A stretch of 64,000 nt of DNA from Oscillospiraceae bacterium (GCA_017523995.1 JAFWUX010000097.1:9910-73909), one strand, 5' to 3'. Shown: positions 16,601 to 25,568, numbered from the stretch's first letter. Notes: generated by a model not told the origin, from the sequence alone. A program made the numbers and translations.

Positions 16601-19600
16601 GCGGCGCTCTATGAAGGCGGCAAGCGCTGCGGTGCGGCGGATTTCACGCTGACAGTCAAAGCGGAGAATCTGCTGCAGATGCAGTCCGGTCAGACGGCGG
16701 TTCTGCTGGACTGGTCAGCGCTCCGTTCTGAATCCGATTCGGAACAGCGGAGCAGCTATACGGTTGCATTCAAGCCGCCGCATACGGGTGACTACCGCGT
16801 CACACTGGCTTACTATGACAACAAGGATAATCCGCCGGAGATTCTCTGTGCGGGCAGCACTGCCAGAAAAGTCAATCTGACCGGCGACCGCAGAAAAGGC
16901 GGCACCGTCACGCTGGAGGCGGACACAACCTGTCTGGTTTCCGTGCGCGTTCCGGCAGAAATAAAGGGCGCCGACTGCTCCGTGCTGTATGTGGAACCGG
17001 CAGAGCAGACCTATGAATCGCTTGCCGGTTGCCGCATCCGGTATGTGACGCCGGAGCCGCATGTTCTGTTATACGATCCGGCAAAGGGCAGTCCGCAGAT
17101 CGAAAGCCTCACCGCGTGTGTGGATTCTTCGTCCGGCGGAGAGACGCGCACGTTCACATCCGGCAAGGATTTCCTGTTCGCTGCAGAGCGGCTCAACAAC
17201 GGCAGATACCGCATGTATCTGTATCCGATCGGGGCGTATACGAATCTGCTGCCGCTGACTTCGGAGGTCAGTGTCTATCCGCTGAACGGCACGGCGAAAA
17301 CCGGCAGCAATCTCATCCGCAAGGTGGATGCGGAAACCGACACCGCCGCGCTGACATTTGTTCCGGAGAAGGACGGCATCTATACATTTGCGCCCGATAT
17401 CCGCGAAGATCTCCGCGAAAGAGAGCTGCAGTCCGGCGTGTACCGCGCATCGTTCTGGCAGTGCCCTGCGGTGGTGATCGCGGATCAGGCGGGAAACAAG
17501 CTCGATGAGGAGGTCGCGAATCATCCGGCAGAGGCAGAGCTGAAAGCCGGTGAAACCTATTATATCTGTCTGTACCGCGTCCGTGCGGATTTCCAGTATG
17601 TCCTGCAGATTGCGCAGGAAACAGATGATGCATGGCTCTCTGTGCAGGGGCGCAGTCTCTATGTCTGGGATGCGGATGATCTGGCATACACCGGAAAGCC
17701 CGTGATACCGGAAACGGAGTTCTCGGCAGGCGACCTGAAACTCGAAAACGGCAAAGACTACGATACCTATTTCCTCAGTAATGATGCGCGCGGCACAATG
17801 GCGGCTGTGGCGGTCGGAAAGGGCGGTTACCGCGGCTTCTGCATCACCGAATGCCCCCTGACCGAAACGATCAAAGCGGGCTTTTCCTGCACGCTGCCGA
17901 AGCGGAAGACAAAATATTACTTCTCCTTTACGCCGGAGGAGGACGGCGTCTATATCTTTGATATGGATATGCCGGATGTGCCGGAGACAACGGAGGGCAG
18001 CCTTTCTGCATGGATCTATCCGCAGGATAACGAAAAGGCGATCGCGGCAGCCGTTGCGGATGCGGCGCACTATCAGGATTATTCCGCACATATGCGCGCG
18101 GAGCTGAAAGCGGGCGAGACTTATATCTTCTTCCTGCGCAAGGAGATCGAGGGTGACATGCAGATCCGGCTTGTGCGCGGCGAGACGATCTTCGGCAGCT
18201 GGATTCATCCGCAGATGATGGCGTATGCCGATCCGGACGGCAGCTGCAAACCGCCTGCGGTTACCATTACCCGCTCTGAGGAGACCGAGCTGACAGAGGG
18301 AAAGGATTATACGCTTTCGGTCAGCTATGCGGATGACGGCGAGACCGCGGTGATCGCTGCGCACGGCATCGGCGGATACGTCGGCAGAACATCGGTCAGA
18401 ATGCCCGTCGCAAAGCCGATTTCCGCAGTCGATACGCTGATGGATGTTCCCTCGCTGCATGACAGCAAGCGGGCACATTTCTTCTATTTCATCCCGACCG
18501 AATCCGGCAGATATTCCTTCCGGACAGCGCCCGCAGAGGCGCCGCTCCGTGCGGTCATGGAAAGCGGCATCTATGAGGAAGCCGCAGCAGCCGAAACGCA
18601 GACATATCTCAGTGTTTACCACGGCATCACCACACTCGGAGATTATATTTCATCCAGTGCAAAATATTTCGGTACACAGTATCTGGAGCTGGAGGCAGGG
18701 GAGCTTTACTGTGTCGAGCTTTCCGATGAGGGCGGCGCAGAAGCCTGCAGCCTGATCGTGCTGAAGGAGAAAAAGCTGCTTCGCGATCTGCGCGCGGAAT
18801 ATGAAAAACAATACCCGTTCTATCAAATTCCCGTTGAGCCGGAGCTGCATCTCTTTGACGGCAAAACCGAACTGGTGAAGGGCGTCGATTATCGCCTTGC
18901 GCTGACAGATGACTGGTATTTTGTTGCGGAGGGCATCGGGAACTACTGCGGACACTGCCTGTTCCCGTTTATGATCTCCGCTGATATGTGCGGTCCGATT
19001 CCCGGCGGCACACGCACGAAAGTCCGGCTGGATGAGCCTTTTCAGCACAGCTGCGAGGGTTATGTATTCTATCTGGATTATGACACAAGACTGACGCTGC
19101 AAGCCGATGCGGAAGATTCCGTATCCGGTCAGATCTTCGATCTGAGCCGTCAGAATCCTGCCAGCAGCATCGACACGGACAGCGAGGCAGAGCTCGAAGC
19201 CGGAACCTATATGTTCGTGCCCGATTCCGAGCCGGAATCCATGCCGCACAAGCAGGTCACGCTGACGCTCAAAACCGTGGCGGTCTCCGTCTATATGGCG
19301 GATGCGGTATCCATTGACGCATGCTACACCGGCAGCGCCGTGACACCGCATGCATCCGTCAGGCTCGGTGACAAGGAACTCACGGAAGGTACGGACTTCC
19401 GGATTCTGACCGACGGCGCGCTGACTGAGACCGGCAGCTACCGCCTGACAATCGAGGGCATCGGCAAATATTATGATACGCAGACTGTTACATTCCGGAT
19501 TCTGCCGCAGGATTCTGAGGAACTGCCGCTGCTCACAGAGGGCAGCCATGCGCCGCAGATTCCCGCAGACGGTCAGCCGGTGATCTACCGCTGGATTCCG

Positions 19601-20842
19601 ACCGAATCTTCGTATTGTTTCAGCCGCACGGATAACCGCCCCGGCAGCATTCAGGTCTATGATGCAGAGGGCGCGCTTGCCGGTGCGCTGAAAGGCATCG
19701 GACCGCAGGAAACGGAGATCAAGGTCGAGCCGGATGCGGAATACCGCGTTGTGCTGGCAATGGAATCTCCGAAGATGACCGGTGCGTTCATCTTCTCCGT
19801 GACCTCGGATTACCGGATGCTGAATACCTGCACGGTGCAGATGCCGGCGCGCATCACCACGGCGCTGACAGACGGCATACCGGCATATACGCTCTTTGAC
19901 GGCGAGCAGAAGCTGCAAAGCGGCGTGGACTATGAACTGTTTGCGGCGGGCGGCGAGAAACAGCCCGGCATTGCGGTGCTGTGCTTCCGCGGCATTGGCA
20001 GATATCACGGCATGCTGGAGCAGGAATATGAGATTTGTCCGGCATCGCTGGCGGAGACGCCTGCAGACATTTCAGGCAGCTATCATCTTCCGGAAAACAG
20101 GATTGTTCCTGTGCAGCGCCTGCAGCCGGGGACGATGCAGCTGTTCCTGTTTACCGCGCCGGAAACCTGTGTCTACAAGCTGACGCTCCCGCAGATCGAA
20201 GAAGACGGCGCATGCGCCTTCCTCTATGACGAGGCAGGCAATCTGCTCGAAGCGGGACTGACCGAAATCAGGCTGCAGAAAGCGGAGACGCTCCGGATCC
20301 TCTGTGTGACGGCGATGCTGACAAACGGATTCGAGGACGTTGATTTCTATCCGGTCGGTGTCTCCGGTGTGCACTGGGAGGCGGAAGGCATCACCTACAC
20401 CATGACGGACGAGGAAACGGTCATCGTTTCGGATGCTGTGCGCGATGCACAGGGCGGCATCCATATCCCGGGTTTCGTGATGATTCCCGAGACCGGCATG
20501 ATCGCTGACGTCAGCGGACTGGATGAAGCACTCTGTGCCGAAATCGCAGATACCCACACCGTCTACGGCGAACGCGGCAGCCGTCTCGAGAAATTCTGTC
20601 TGGAGAACGGGCTCTGCTTTGCGTCCGAGGAGCTGACGGATCCCGCTGCCGGTGACCTTACAGGAGACGGTACGGCGGATCGCAGAGATCTGCTGACGCT
20701 GAACCGCATTCTCAGCGAGTGCAGCGGCATGACCCTCAATGCAGCCGTTATGCAGGCAGCCGATCTCAATGCAGACGGCATGCTCGACATGACCGATCTG
20801 CGGCTGCTGAAAGCGCTGACAAAGACAGACACGCAGCCGTGA
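13610..20842 (+). CDS. Giant secreted subtilisin-like protease with LRRs, tandem repeats and dockerin
   Basis: A 2410-residue exported S8 serine protease. Start at 13610 because GGAGG (13598-13602) is 7 bases upstream. Signal peptide (about 1-27); I9-like propeptide region (about 130-205); catalytic triad Asp237 (VAVLDTGIY), His272 (FGHGTHCAG), Ser428 (MSGTSMATP); a chitobiase C-terminal-like beta domain (about 490-570, YYTLDGSYPS); BspA-type leucine-rich repeats (about 590-920, IGDEAFRACENL type); then a long repeat zone (about 1230-2300) alternating pre-peptidase C-terminal-like sandwiches (FTPEEDGVYIF, FIPTESGRYSF) with Ig-like modules marked by GKDY/GVDY and GIGxYxG; and a C-terminal dockerin (about 2345-2408, DLTGDGTADRRD and DLNADGMLDMTD). 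Likely a cellulosome-borne or surface protease. Substrate unknown. Convergent with the HAD gene. Confidence 0.92.
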   Translation: MPDIKRVLAFAAAALMLSCGTAGTLPLRADEYNDNTQLRNLIRSLAALPAPAESFETLTYDTAEQQLYCDGTAVGQHYGGFSVQDGKLTVSAESLGISGAGQDAFSPADAASLAGLEYTEQDGKVTVRAPFSGSRLIVKSGKTPQHDSAVSVTDYGDLHFLQYASPADAYSAYQQYCADSSIRSVQPDRIYHIDAAVGAISDDDLDRMTCDMGFVEYNRWLQSEKETLPEVKVAVLDTGIYAEHNWFAGRLAEGGISLMTTDSVEPEDAFGHGTHCAGILAQATPENVKILPVKVMNDRGYGYGTVIYCGMLYAIEQHADVVSMSLGGNGEDWLIDEGVAALTAADIPCIAAAGNESDDAKYHHPARNPDCVTVSSVTAQGGEHGEHVYERSHFSNYGTVVDFCAGGDSVESAYIGGRDQTAVMSGTSMATPFVAAAYADMLSYDPTLTGKQLYAYLKANVTDLGEAGFDPDFGWGYVNMAEFRFTENLCKPPVIAPEKEQSDGAVTVTLTADDPDAEIYYTLDGSYPSAESFRYTEPFVLTETAQIRCAACVNGIFSRTASKWYMIGGKDTADAIAFEDGVLIRYNGRKEMLDLAELYPDGSLKEIGRGAFVNTPVKKVILPDSVTKIRANAFLLTGLTEIQANGVTEIEEGVFSFAADLKSASFGTLRSIGDEAFRACENLSELNFTPDAALTEIPSNAFRNCAALKNLPLKWEQITKIGDQAFAYAGLRCEISLPALEMLGESAFEASDITALTLPDTITALPDCVLLQTSSLQKLSAPGVTEIGMRALAMSGTDALAACDIDFSKVTSLGDEALVGIRFDAPVTFSALKSLGKGAFNQAIGAAVTLPQIKAVRENAFRYCAADLYLPALEQADDYAFSGCTGRIITGDSLSTIAPYAFDDCACLAGPADSQLADYARTNDIPFLATPAVYPQGSAEQTVLPGAKAVLTVSTAGADGMTLRWYRVSGETETEITGASGLTCCPPTDTEGVFRYRAALYEGGKRCGAADFTLTVKAENLLQMQSGQTAVLLDWSALRSESDSEQRSSYTVAFKPPHTGDYRVTLAYYDNKDNPPEILCAGSTARKVNLTGDRRKGGTVTLEADTTCLVSVRVPAEIKGADCSVLYVEPAEQTYESLAGCRIRYVTPEPHVLLYDPAKGSPQIESLTACVDSSSGGETRTFTSGKDFLFAAERLNNGRYRMYLYPIGAYTNLLPLTSEVSVYPLNGTAKTGSNLIRKVDAETDTAALTFVPEKDGIYTFAPDIREDLRERELQSGVYRASFWQCPAVVIADQAGNKLDEEVANHPAEAELKAGETYYICLYRVRADFQYVLQIAQETDDAWLSVQGRSLYVWDADDLAYTGKPVIPETEFSAGDLKLENGKDYDTYFLSNDARGTMAAVAVGKGGYRGFCITECPLTETIKAGFSCTLPKRKTKYYFSFTPEEDGVYIFDMDMPDVPETTEGSLSAWIYPQDNEKAIAAAVADAAHYQDYSAHMRAELKAGETYIFFLRKEIEGDMQIRLVRGETIFGSWIHPQMMAYADPDGSCKPPAVTITRSEETELTEGKDYTLSVSYADDGETAVIAAHGIGGYVGRTSVRMPVAKPISAVDTLMDVPSLHDSKRAHFFYFIPTESGRYSFRTAPAEAPLRAVMESGIYEEAAAAETQTYLSVYHGITTLGDYISSSAKYFGTQYLELEAGELYCVELSDEGGAEACSLIVLKEKKLLRDLRAEYEKQYPFYQIPVEPELHLFDGKTELVKGVDYRLALTDDWYFVAEGIGNYCGHCLFPFMISADMCGPIPGGTRTKVRLDEPFQHSCEGYVFYLDYDTRLTLQADAEDSVSGQIFDLSRQNPASSIDTDSEAELEAGTYMFVPDSEPESMPHKQVTLTLKTVAVSVYMADAVSIDACYTGSAVTPHASVRLGDKELTEGTDFRILTDGALTETGSYRLTIEGIGKYYDTQTVTFRILPQDSEELPLLTEGSHAPQIPADGQPVIYRWIPTESSYCFSRTDNRPGSIQVYDAEGALAGALKGIGPQETEIKVEPDAEYRVVLAMESPKMTGAFIFSVTSDYRMLNTCTVQMPARITTALTDGIPAYTLFDGEQKLQSGVDYELFAAGGEKQPGIAVLCFRGIGRYHGMLEQEYEICPASLAETPADISGSYHLPENRIVPVQRLQPGTMQLFLFTAPETCVYKLTLPQIEEDGACAFLYDEAGNLLEAGLTEIRLQKAETLRILCVTAMLTNGFEDVDFYPVGVSGVHWEAEGITYTMTDEETVIVSDAVRDAQGGIHIPGFVMIPETGMIADVSGLDEALCAEIADTHTVYGERGSRLEKFCLENGLCFASEELTDPAAGDLTGDGTADRRDLLTLNRILSECSGMTLNAAVMQAADLNADGMLDMTDLRLLKALTKTDTQP

Positions 20843-20853
20843 CAACAAAAAAC

Positions 20854-20893
20854 AGCCGCTCTGTTCAGGCAATGCTGAACGGGGCGGCTTTCT
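20854..20893. terminator. Bidirectional terminator between the subtilase and HAD genes
   Basis: AGCCGCTCTGTTCAG pairs with CTGAACGGGGCGGCT around GCAATG. A-rich on the left (ACAAAAAAC) and T-rich on the right, so it can serve both convergent genes. Confidence 0.75.
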
Positions 20894-20895
20894 GT

Positions 20896-21567
20896 TCACA
20901 CGGTATCAAATGCTGCAAGAAACGCAGGGGTATTGAGCTCGCTCCACTGCGAGACGGTCTTCATGCAGACTGCTTCGAGTGCATCCCAGTCTGCGCGGGC
21001 GGTTTCGTCGCGGAATCCGATCGTGCAGAATCCGGCGGCTGCGGCAGTCTCGGCGGCATAGAGCGCGTCTTCGATCACAACGGTCTCGGCGGGGGTTGTC
21101 CCGAGCCGCTTTGCCGTTTCAAAGTAGATTTCCGGCTCGTGCTTGCCCGCAGTGCCGGATTCCGGCGTCAGGATGAACCGGAAATACTGCCGGACGCCGA
21201 GCCGTTTGAGCGCTGATTCCAGCAGCGCCGGATAGGTCACGCTCGCGATTGCGCAGGGGACGCCGCTGCGCCGGAGCGCTTCGAGAAAATCTGCGGCGCC
21301 TGCTTTCAGCGGAAGCTCCTGCTCATAGGCTTCGGCGGCGAGCTGCTCAACCCGTCGCTTGACCTGTTCGGGCGTCATGGGCAGGTGAAAGCGCTCGACA
21401 AAATACGCCGAGGACGTATCCACGGTCATTTTCTTGACAATCTCGGAGATATCGGGCGGCGGCTCGATGCCGTTTTCGCGCAGGAACCGGCGGTCGAGCT
21501 GCTGCCACATCCCCATGGAATCGAGCAGCGTGCCGTCCATATCAAAAATGATGCTTTTATATTGCAT
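20896..21567 (-). CDS. HAD-superfamily phosphatase, beta-phosphoglucomutase-like
   Basis: A 223-residue cytosolic HAD hydrolase. Motif I IIFDMDGTLLD (about residue 6) holds both catalytic aspartates; motif II is ASVT (about 110); motif III Lys is near GKHEPE; motif IV VVIEDALYA (about 167). The helical cap sits between motifs I and II, as in subfamily IA (phosphoglycolate phosphatase/beta-PGM-like). Start at 21567 because GAGGG is 6 bases upstream, whereas the ATG at 21573 touches it. Separated from recR by a hairpin terminator. Substrate cannot be told from sequence. Confidence 0.85.
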   Translation of the reverse strand: MQYKSIIFDMDGTLLDSMGMWQQLDRRFLRENGIEPPPDISEIVKKMTVDTSSAYFVERFHLPMTPEQVKRRVEQLAAEAYEQELPLKAGAADFLEALRRSGVPCAIASVTYPALLESALKRLGVRQYFRFILTPESGTAGKHEPEIYFETAKRLGTTPAETVVIEDALYAAETAAAAGFCTIGFRDETARADWDALEAVCMKTVSQWSELNTPAFLAAFDTV

Positions 21568-21595
21568 TCTCATCCCTCGTTTTCACATAAAACAC

Positions 21596-21633
21596 GAGCG
21601 CATGACGCCTTTTCAGAACGGTGTCATGCGCTC
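21596..21633 (-). terminator. Terminator after recR
   Basis: GAGCGCATGAC (21596-21606) pairs with GTCATGCGCTC (21623-21633); T-rich flanks exist on both sides (GTGTTTTAT on the minus strand). It ends the TPR-dnaX-ybaB-recR transcript. Confidence 0.7.
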
Positions 21634-21729
21634 AGTTTTTTCAAATATGCGCAGCGTGGAGCCTCCGCCGACCGGTCAGGCAAAAAACGTGAAAGAAAGG
21701 CGAAGCAAAACGGAGACGGGCACTGCCCG

Positions 21730-22332
21730 TTACATTTCGCTGCGGTTCGAGAGTGCGCGGTAGAGCGTGACCTCGTCCGTATACTCAATGACACCGCCGA
21801 CGGGCAGACCGAACGCAAGCCGCGTGACACGCACGCCCAGCGGTTTGCAGAGCCGCGAGAGATACATCGCGGTTGCTTCGCCCTCGACGCTCGGGTTCGT
21901 CGCCATGATAAGCTCCTCGATGCCGCCTTCCTGAATGCGTTTCAGCAGCTCGGCAACGCGGAGCTGTTCCGCGCCGATGCCGTCGAGCGGCGAAATCAGG
22001 CCGTGCAGCACATGATAGACCCCGTGATATTCATGGGTTCGCTCAATCGCGGCAACATCCTTCGGACCTTCCACCACGCAGACCGTTGTGCGGTCGCGCT
22101 TGGGATTGCCGCAGATGCTGCAGACAGGCTGCTCGGTCAGATTCTGGCAGACGGGGCAGTCATGAATCTGGTGCTTGGCGTTGAGAATCGCCTCGGCAAA
22201 TGCAGAGGCTTCCTCCTCGGGCATCTCCATGACCGCATATGCAAGGCGCTGCGCGGTTTTCATTCCGATCCCCGGCAGCGCTGCGAATTTTTCTGCTAAA
22301 ACAACAAGCGGCAATGCGCTGAAGTCTTCCAT
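21730..22332 (-). CDS. recR: Recombination mediator RecR
   Basis: A 200-residue DNA-repair protein of full length. Helix-hairpin-helix LPGIGMKTAQRLAY (about residue 18), four-Cys zinc finger CPVCQNLTEQPVCSICG (about 59), and a Toprim domain with VVEGPKDVAAIE (about 85) and TNPSVEGEAT (about 149). RecR loads RecA at gaps together with RecO/RecF. Last gene of the conserved dnaX-ybaB-recR cluster, 6 bases after ybaB, so almost certainly co-transcribed. Confidence 0.97.
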   Translation of the reverse strand: MEDFSALPLVVLAEKFAALPGIGMKTAQRLAYAVMEMPEEEASAFAEAILNAKHQIHDCPVCQNLTEQPVCSICGNPKRDRTTVCVVEGPKDVAAIERTHEYHGVYHVLHGLISPLDGIGAEQLRVAELLKRIQEGGIEELIMATNPSVEGEATAMYLSRLCKPLGVRVTRLAFGLPVGGVIEYTDEVTLYRALSNRSEM

Positions 22333-22338
22333 GTGCGA

Positions 22339-22686
22339 TCAGAACAGACCCGGGAGTGCGACACCGCCGGTGATCTTGCTCATCTCGTTCTCGGTGGTCT
22401 CCTCGATGTTGTTGACCGCCTCATTGACTGCACTGATGATGAGATCCTGCAGCATTTCGATATCCTCCGGATCGACAACTTCCTTCTTCAGCTCGATGGA
22501 CTGAAGGGTCTTCTTGCCGGTGAGGGTGACGGAGACAGCGCCGCCGCCTGCGGTTGCGTTGAAGGTGCGCTGCTCAATGTCTTCCTGCAGTGCAGTGATC
22601 TGGTCCTGCATTTTGCGTGCCTGATGGATCATGGAGTTCATGTCCTGGCCGCCGCCCTGAAACTGCTTCGGTACTCTGGATTTCAT
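22339..22686 (-). CDS. YbaB/EbfC family nucleoid-associated protein
   Basis: A 115-residue protein of the DNA-binding YbaB/EbfC family, which forms tweezer-like dimers. The core MNSMIHQARKMQDQITALQ helix, the beta hairpin (AGGGAVSVTLTGKKTLQSI) and the VDPEDIEMLQDLI helix are typical. N-terminal Lys/Arg/Gly-rich extension KSRVPKQFQGGGQD as in many Firmicutes. The start at 22684-22686 follows GGAGAA by 5 bases; an upstream in-frame ATG at 22749 has no such site. Sits between dnaX and recR as in most bacteria. Confidence 0.93.
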   Translation of the reverse strand: MKSRVPKQFQGGGQDMNSMIHQARKMQDQITALQEDIEQRTFNATAGGGAVSVTLTGKKTLQSIELKKEVVDPEDIEMLQDLIISAVNEAVNNIEETTENEMSKITGGVALPGLF

Positions 22687-22758
22687 AAGAATTCTCCTAT
22701 CATTTTTCAAAATTTCATATATGACAAGCCGCGGCTGCGGCAATATCATGCGTTGGGA

Positions 22759-24375
22759 TTAAAGGCTGCTGCCCTCCTGCTCGCCGGTGCGGATGCCCTG
22801 TTCGCGGGCGCGCTGCAGGAGCAGATCGGCGGGTGCTGCCTGTTCGGATTCTGCCTCGATGACCTTGTAGCGGAGCTGATAGCGCTTGCCGAGCACCTGT
22901 TCGGCGGCATCGAGCAGCATTTCGGAATCCTGCTGACGGAACAGCCGCTTAAACAGCGAGTTGCGTACCATAATCAGCAGCATGCCCTTTTCCTCAAAGG
23001 TATAGGCATTGGAATTTTCGAGCAGACCTGCAATGGTCGGCGCGAGGTCATAGAACCGTTCGAGCACGGCTGCCCAGTTTTTCAGCGGCAGGAACTGCTT
23101 TGCATCGGGCTTGCCCTCCATCTGCAGATTCTGCGCGGGAATATTCTGACCGGCTGCGGGCTTCTGGCGCGCCGGCTGGGGGAGCGGCGCTGCTGCTGTC
23201 GGAATCCCGTTCTGCCGCAGTGCCTGAAGCTGCTGCTCAAGCGCGGCGATGCGGTTTGTGAGCGCCTTGATCTCGCCGTTCTGCTGCTGATAATCGGTGC
23301 AGAGGCGGATCAGCGTCATTTCGAGCTCCATTCTGCGGTTGCCCGCGCGCGTCATGCGGTCGCAGCACTGCCGGACGGCAGAGAGCGATTCCAGCACGCC
23401 GGGGAGCGTGAACATCGCGGAAATCTCCTGCAGCTGCGTGAGCTCGTCCGGCATGACATCGACAAGCGACGGATCATTCGGCGCGGTTTTCAGCAGCATG
23501 ATGCTGCGGAGCTGCTGCGAGATCTCATCTGCAAAGCGCGTCATATCCTTGGACTGCTGATAGAGCTGATCAATGCGTTCAAGCGCATCTGCGGCATTTT
23601 TCGCTGCAATCGCGCGCAGTACAACAAATACGGATTCCGTGCTTGCAACGCCGACAGCCTCCTCAACGGTCTCGGTTTCGATTGTATCGGAGATACCGGC
23701 ACACTGGTCAAGCAGGCTCAGCGCATCACGCATACCGCCGTCAGAGAGCATCGCGATGCGGTGCGCGGCGGCATTTGAGATTGTGAAGGATTCATGCTCT
23801 GCGATATACTGGATCCGTCCTGCGATATCGGCGGGCAGGATCCGGCGGAAATCGAATCGCTGGCAGCGCGAGAGAATGGTCGCAGGAACCTTGTGAATCT
23901 CGGTTGTCGCGAAAACGAATTTGACATATTCAGGCGGTTCCTCGATGATTTTCAGCAGCGCGTTGAATGCGCCGGGGGACATCATGTGAACCTCGTCGAT
24001 GACATAGACCTTATATTTGCAGCGCACGGGCAGATAAACTGCATTTTCGCGCAGGCTGCGGACTTCCTCGACGCCGTTGTTCGAGGCACCGTCGATCTCG
24101 ATGATATCGGTCAGGGCGCCGGCTTCGGCATCGCGGCAGATTTCACATTCCAGACAGGGATTTCCGTCCTTGGGATGCAGGCAGTTGACTGCCTTTGCAA
24201 AGATGCGGGCGCTGGTTGTTTTACCGGTACCGCGCGATCCGGTGAACAGATAGGCATGCGCGGTTTTCTCGTGCATGATCTGATTTTTGAGTGTGCGCGT
24301 GATATGCGGCTGCGCAACGATATCATCGAAGGTCTGCGGCCGCCATTTGCGGTAGAGCGCCTCATATGCTGCCAA
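22759..24375 (-). CDS. dnaX: DNA polymerase III subunit gamma/tau
   Basis: A 538-residue clamp-loader ATPase. Begins YEALYRKWRPQTFDDIVAQ, the hallmark of DnaX. Walker A GSRGTGKTT (about residue 45), zinc motif CLECEIC (about 74), Walker B VYVIDEVHMM (about 123) and sensor 1 FATTEIHKVP (about 155). The C-terminal third is a Gln/Pro-rich linker and a tau-like domain. The only start in frame after a TGA is TTG (24373-24375), with AAAGGAG about 11 bases upstream, so I call a TTG start. It follows the TPR gene by 17 bases and probably shares its transcript. Confidence 0.96.
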   Translation of the reverse strand: MAAYEALYRKWRPQTFDDIVAQPHITRTLKNQIMHEKTAHAYLFTGSRGTGKTTSARIFAKAVNCLHPKDGNPCLECEICRDAEAGALTDIIEIDGASNNGVEEVRSLRENAVYLPVRCKYKVYVIDEVHMMSPGAFNALLKIIEEPPEYVKFVFATTEIHKVPATILSRCQRFDFRRILPADIAGRIQYIAEHESFTISNAAAHRIAMLSDGGMRDALSLLDQCAGISDTIETETVEEAVGVASTESVFVVLRAIAAKNAADALERIDQLYQQSKDMTRFADEISQQLRSIMLLKTAPNDPSLVDVMPDELTQLQEISAMFTLPGVLESLSAVRQCCDRMTRAGNRRMELEMTLIRLCTDYQQQNGEIKALTNRIAALEQQLQALRQNGIPTAAAPLPQPARQKPAAGQNIPAQNLQMEGKPDAKQFLPLKNWAAVLERFYDLAPTIAGLLENSNAYTFEEKGMLLIMVRNSLFKRLFRQQDSEMLLDAAEQVLGKRYQLRYKVIEAESEQAAPADLLLQRAREQGIRTGEQEGSSL

Positions 24376-24392
24376 AGCCTCTCACGCTCCTT

Positions 24393-25322
24393 TTAGGTTT
24401 CTGGATTTGCCTTCGGCGTCTCCGGCAGGGCACCGGTCTTCTCGGACCATTCCGGATGTGCGTCGAGCATCAGGCGCTTGGTCTCGTCATAATACTTGCG
24501 GAAGCTGACCGCGTTCTCAAGCCGGTTGACCAGCGCTTTATAGTGATATTCCTGCGCTGCGGAAAACTCACCCTTCTGCAGGGCGGCAATTGCCATTCCG
24601 CCGAGCGCAAACGCATAATTCTGTTTTTCGTCGATGGATCTGCGGAACCATTCCTCCGCTTTTTCCGGCAGCTTCTGCTTGATGTAAAGATAGCCGATAT
24701 CGGTATATAAAAAGTAGAATTCCGGCGGCGGATCGTTTGCGAGCAGCTCCTCAAAGAGCCTGAGACTGTTTTCAAAGTCGCCGCATTCGGAATAGCTGCG
24801 TGCCTCAAAAAGCTTTGCAAAGGGTTCCGAAAAGCCCTTTTGGCGTGCGGTCTGATAATAGGTGACCGCATTGGAAGGGCAGTCGAGCATCTGATAGCAG
24901 CGCCCGAGATAAAACGCGAGCACGCCGCTTTCGGATTCGTTCAGTTCATAGTACTCCTGAACGGCAAGGAAGTATTCCAGTGCCTCGCGCGGACGGTCGG
25001 CGGCATATGCCTCCATGCCGGAGCAGAACAGCTTGTCCTGCTTGCGGAATCCGCCGAAGTTTTTGCCGATTAGGTGTTCATCCGAGCGGAGAACCGCATG
25101 GATCATGTCTTTATAGTGCAGCACGCAGTTGACGATGAAAGCCGTCAGATAGCAGATGCCGAGCAGCCGCAGATACATCAAGGGCGGGAATTCGTCGCCG
25201 TGCGGTGTGCCGCGCAGGACAAACGAGCCGATGAGGATCCCGTAGATCAGCAAACCGGGCATGCCTGCCTGAAAGGCGAGCTTTCCGAGCTGTCTTGTAT
25301 ATTTCCTGAGTCTGTCGCCCAT
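24393..25322 (-). CDS. TPR-repeat membrane protein
   Basis: A 309-residue protein with two N-terminal membrane helices (about residues 20-36 and 47-65) and a cytosolic region (about 90-280) of tetratricopeptide-like helical pairs (EALEYFLAVQEYYEL, AEEWFRRSIDEKQNYAFALGGMA, GEFSAAQEYHYKAL). TPRs usually mediate protein contacts; no enzymatic motif is seen. It lies between the SRP RNA and dnaX, and its start is only about 25 bases after the likely 3' end of the SRP RNA, so it may be read through from that promoter. Function unknown. Confidence 0.8.
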   Translation of the reverse strand: MGDRLRKYTRQLGKLAFQAGMPGLLIYGILIGSFVLRGTPHGDEFPPLMYLRLLGICYLTAFIVNCVLHYKDMIHAVLRSDEHLIGKNFGGFRKQDKLFCSGMEAYAADRPREALEYFLAVQEYYELNESESGVLAFYLGRCYQMLDCPSNAVTYYQTARQKGFSEPFAKLFEARSYSECGDFENSLRLFEELLANDPPPEFYFLYTDIGYLYIKQKLPEKAEEWFRRSIDEKQNYAFALGGMAIAALQKGEFSAAQEYHYKALVNRLENAVSFRKYYDETKRLMLDAHPEWSEKTGALPETPKANPET

Positions 25323-25344
25323 ACTGCGCCCCCGATCCGGCTGA

Positions 25345-25533
25345 ATGCCTGACAGACAGAAAATTCCGGAGCATAGGTGTGCAGGCTGACTGCGGCACGC
25401 CCAGCGATCCGCTTAATGCTGCTCGGTTCCCCGCCTGACATGGTTCACGGTGCTTAGCTGCACAGGGCCCGCACACCTATAATCCGGAATTCCCAGATGT
25501 TTGATTCAGATTTCGGTCTGTCTCCCTCAATCT
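25345..25533 (-). ncRNA. ffs: Signal recognition particle RNA
   Basis: On the minus strand the universal SRP core is visible: GTGAACCATGTCAGG, an apical GGGGAACC loop, then GAGCAGCATTAAGC. Flanking helices pair AATTCCGG and TAGGTGTGC with GCACACCTA and CCGGAATT, and the ends close with GACAGAC/GTCTGTC, forming a long rod as in Gram-positive scRNA. The 5' end is placed from the promoter and the 3' end is approximate (within about 10 bases). It binds Ffh and directs secretory proteins to the membrane. Its position upstream of dnaX is common in Firmicutes. Confidence 0.92.
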
Positions 25534-25539
25534 GGTATC

Positions 25540-25568
25540 ATTATACCACATTTCTTTATGAATTTCAA
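25540..25568 (-). promoter_or_regulatory. Sigma-A promoter of the SRP RNA
   Basis: Minus strand TTGAAA (25563-25568), 17-base spacer, TATAAT (25540-25545), predicting a start near 25533. It may also feed the TPR-dnaX-ybaB-recR genes. Confidence 0.85.

Noticed and set aside
17069..20008. Two long antisense frames under the subtilase repeat region
   Set aside because: Same reason: the plus strand carries repeated domains and a dockerin, while the antisense frames show no motif or start signal.
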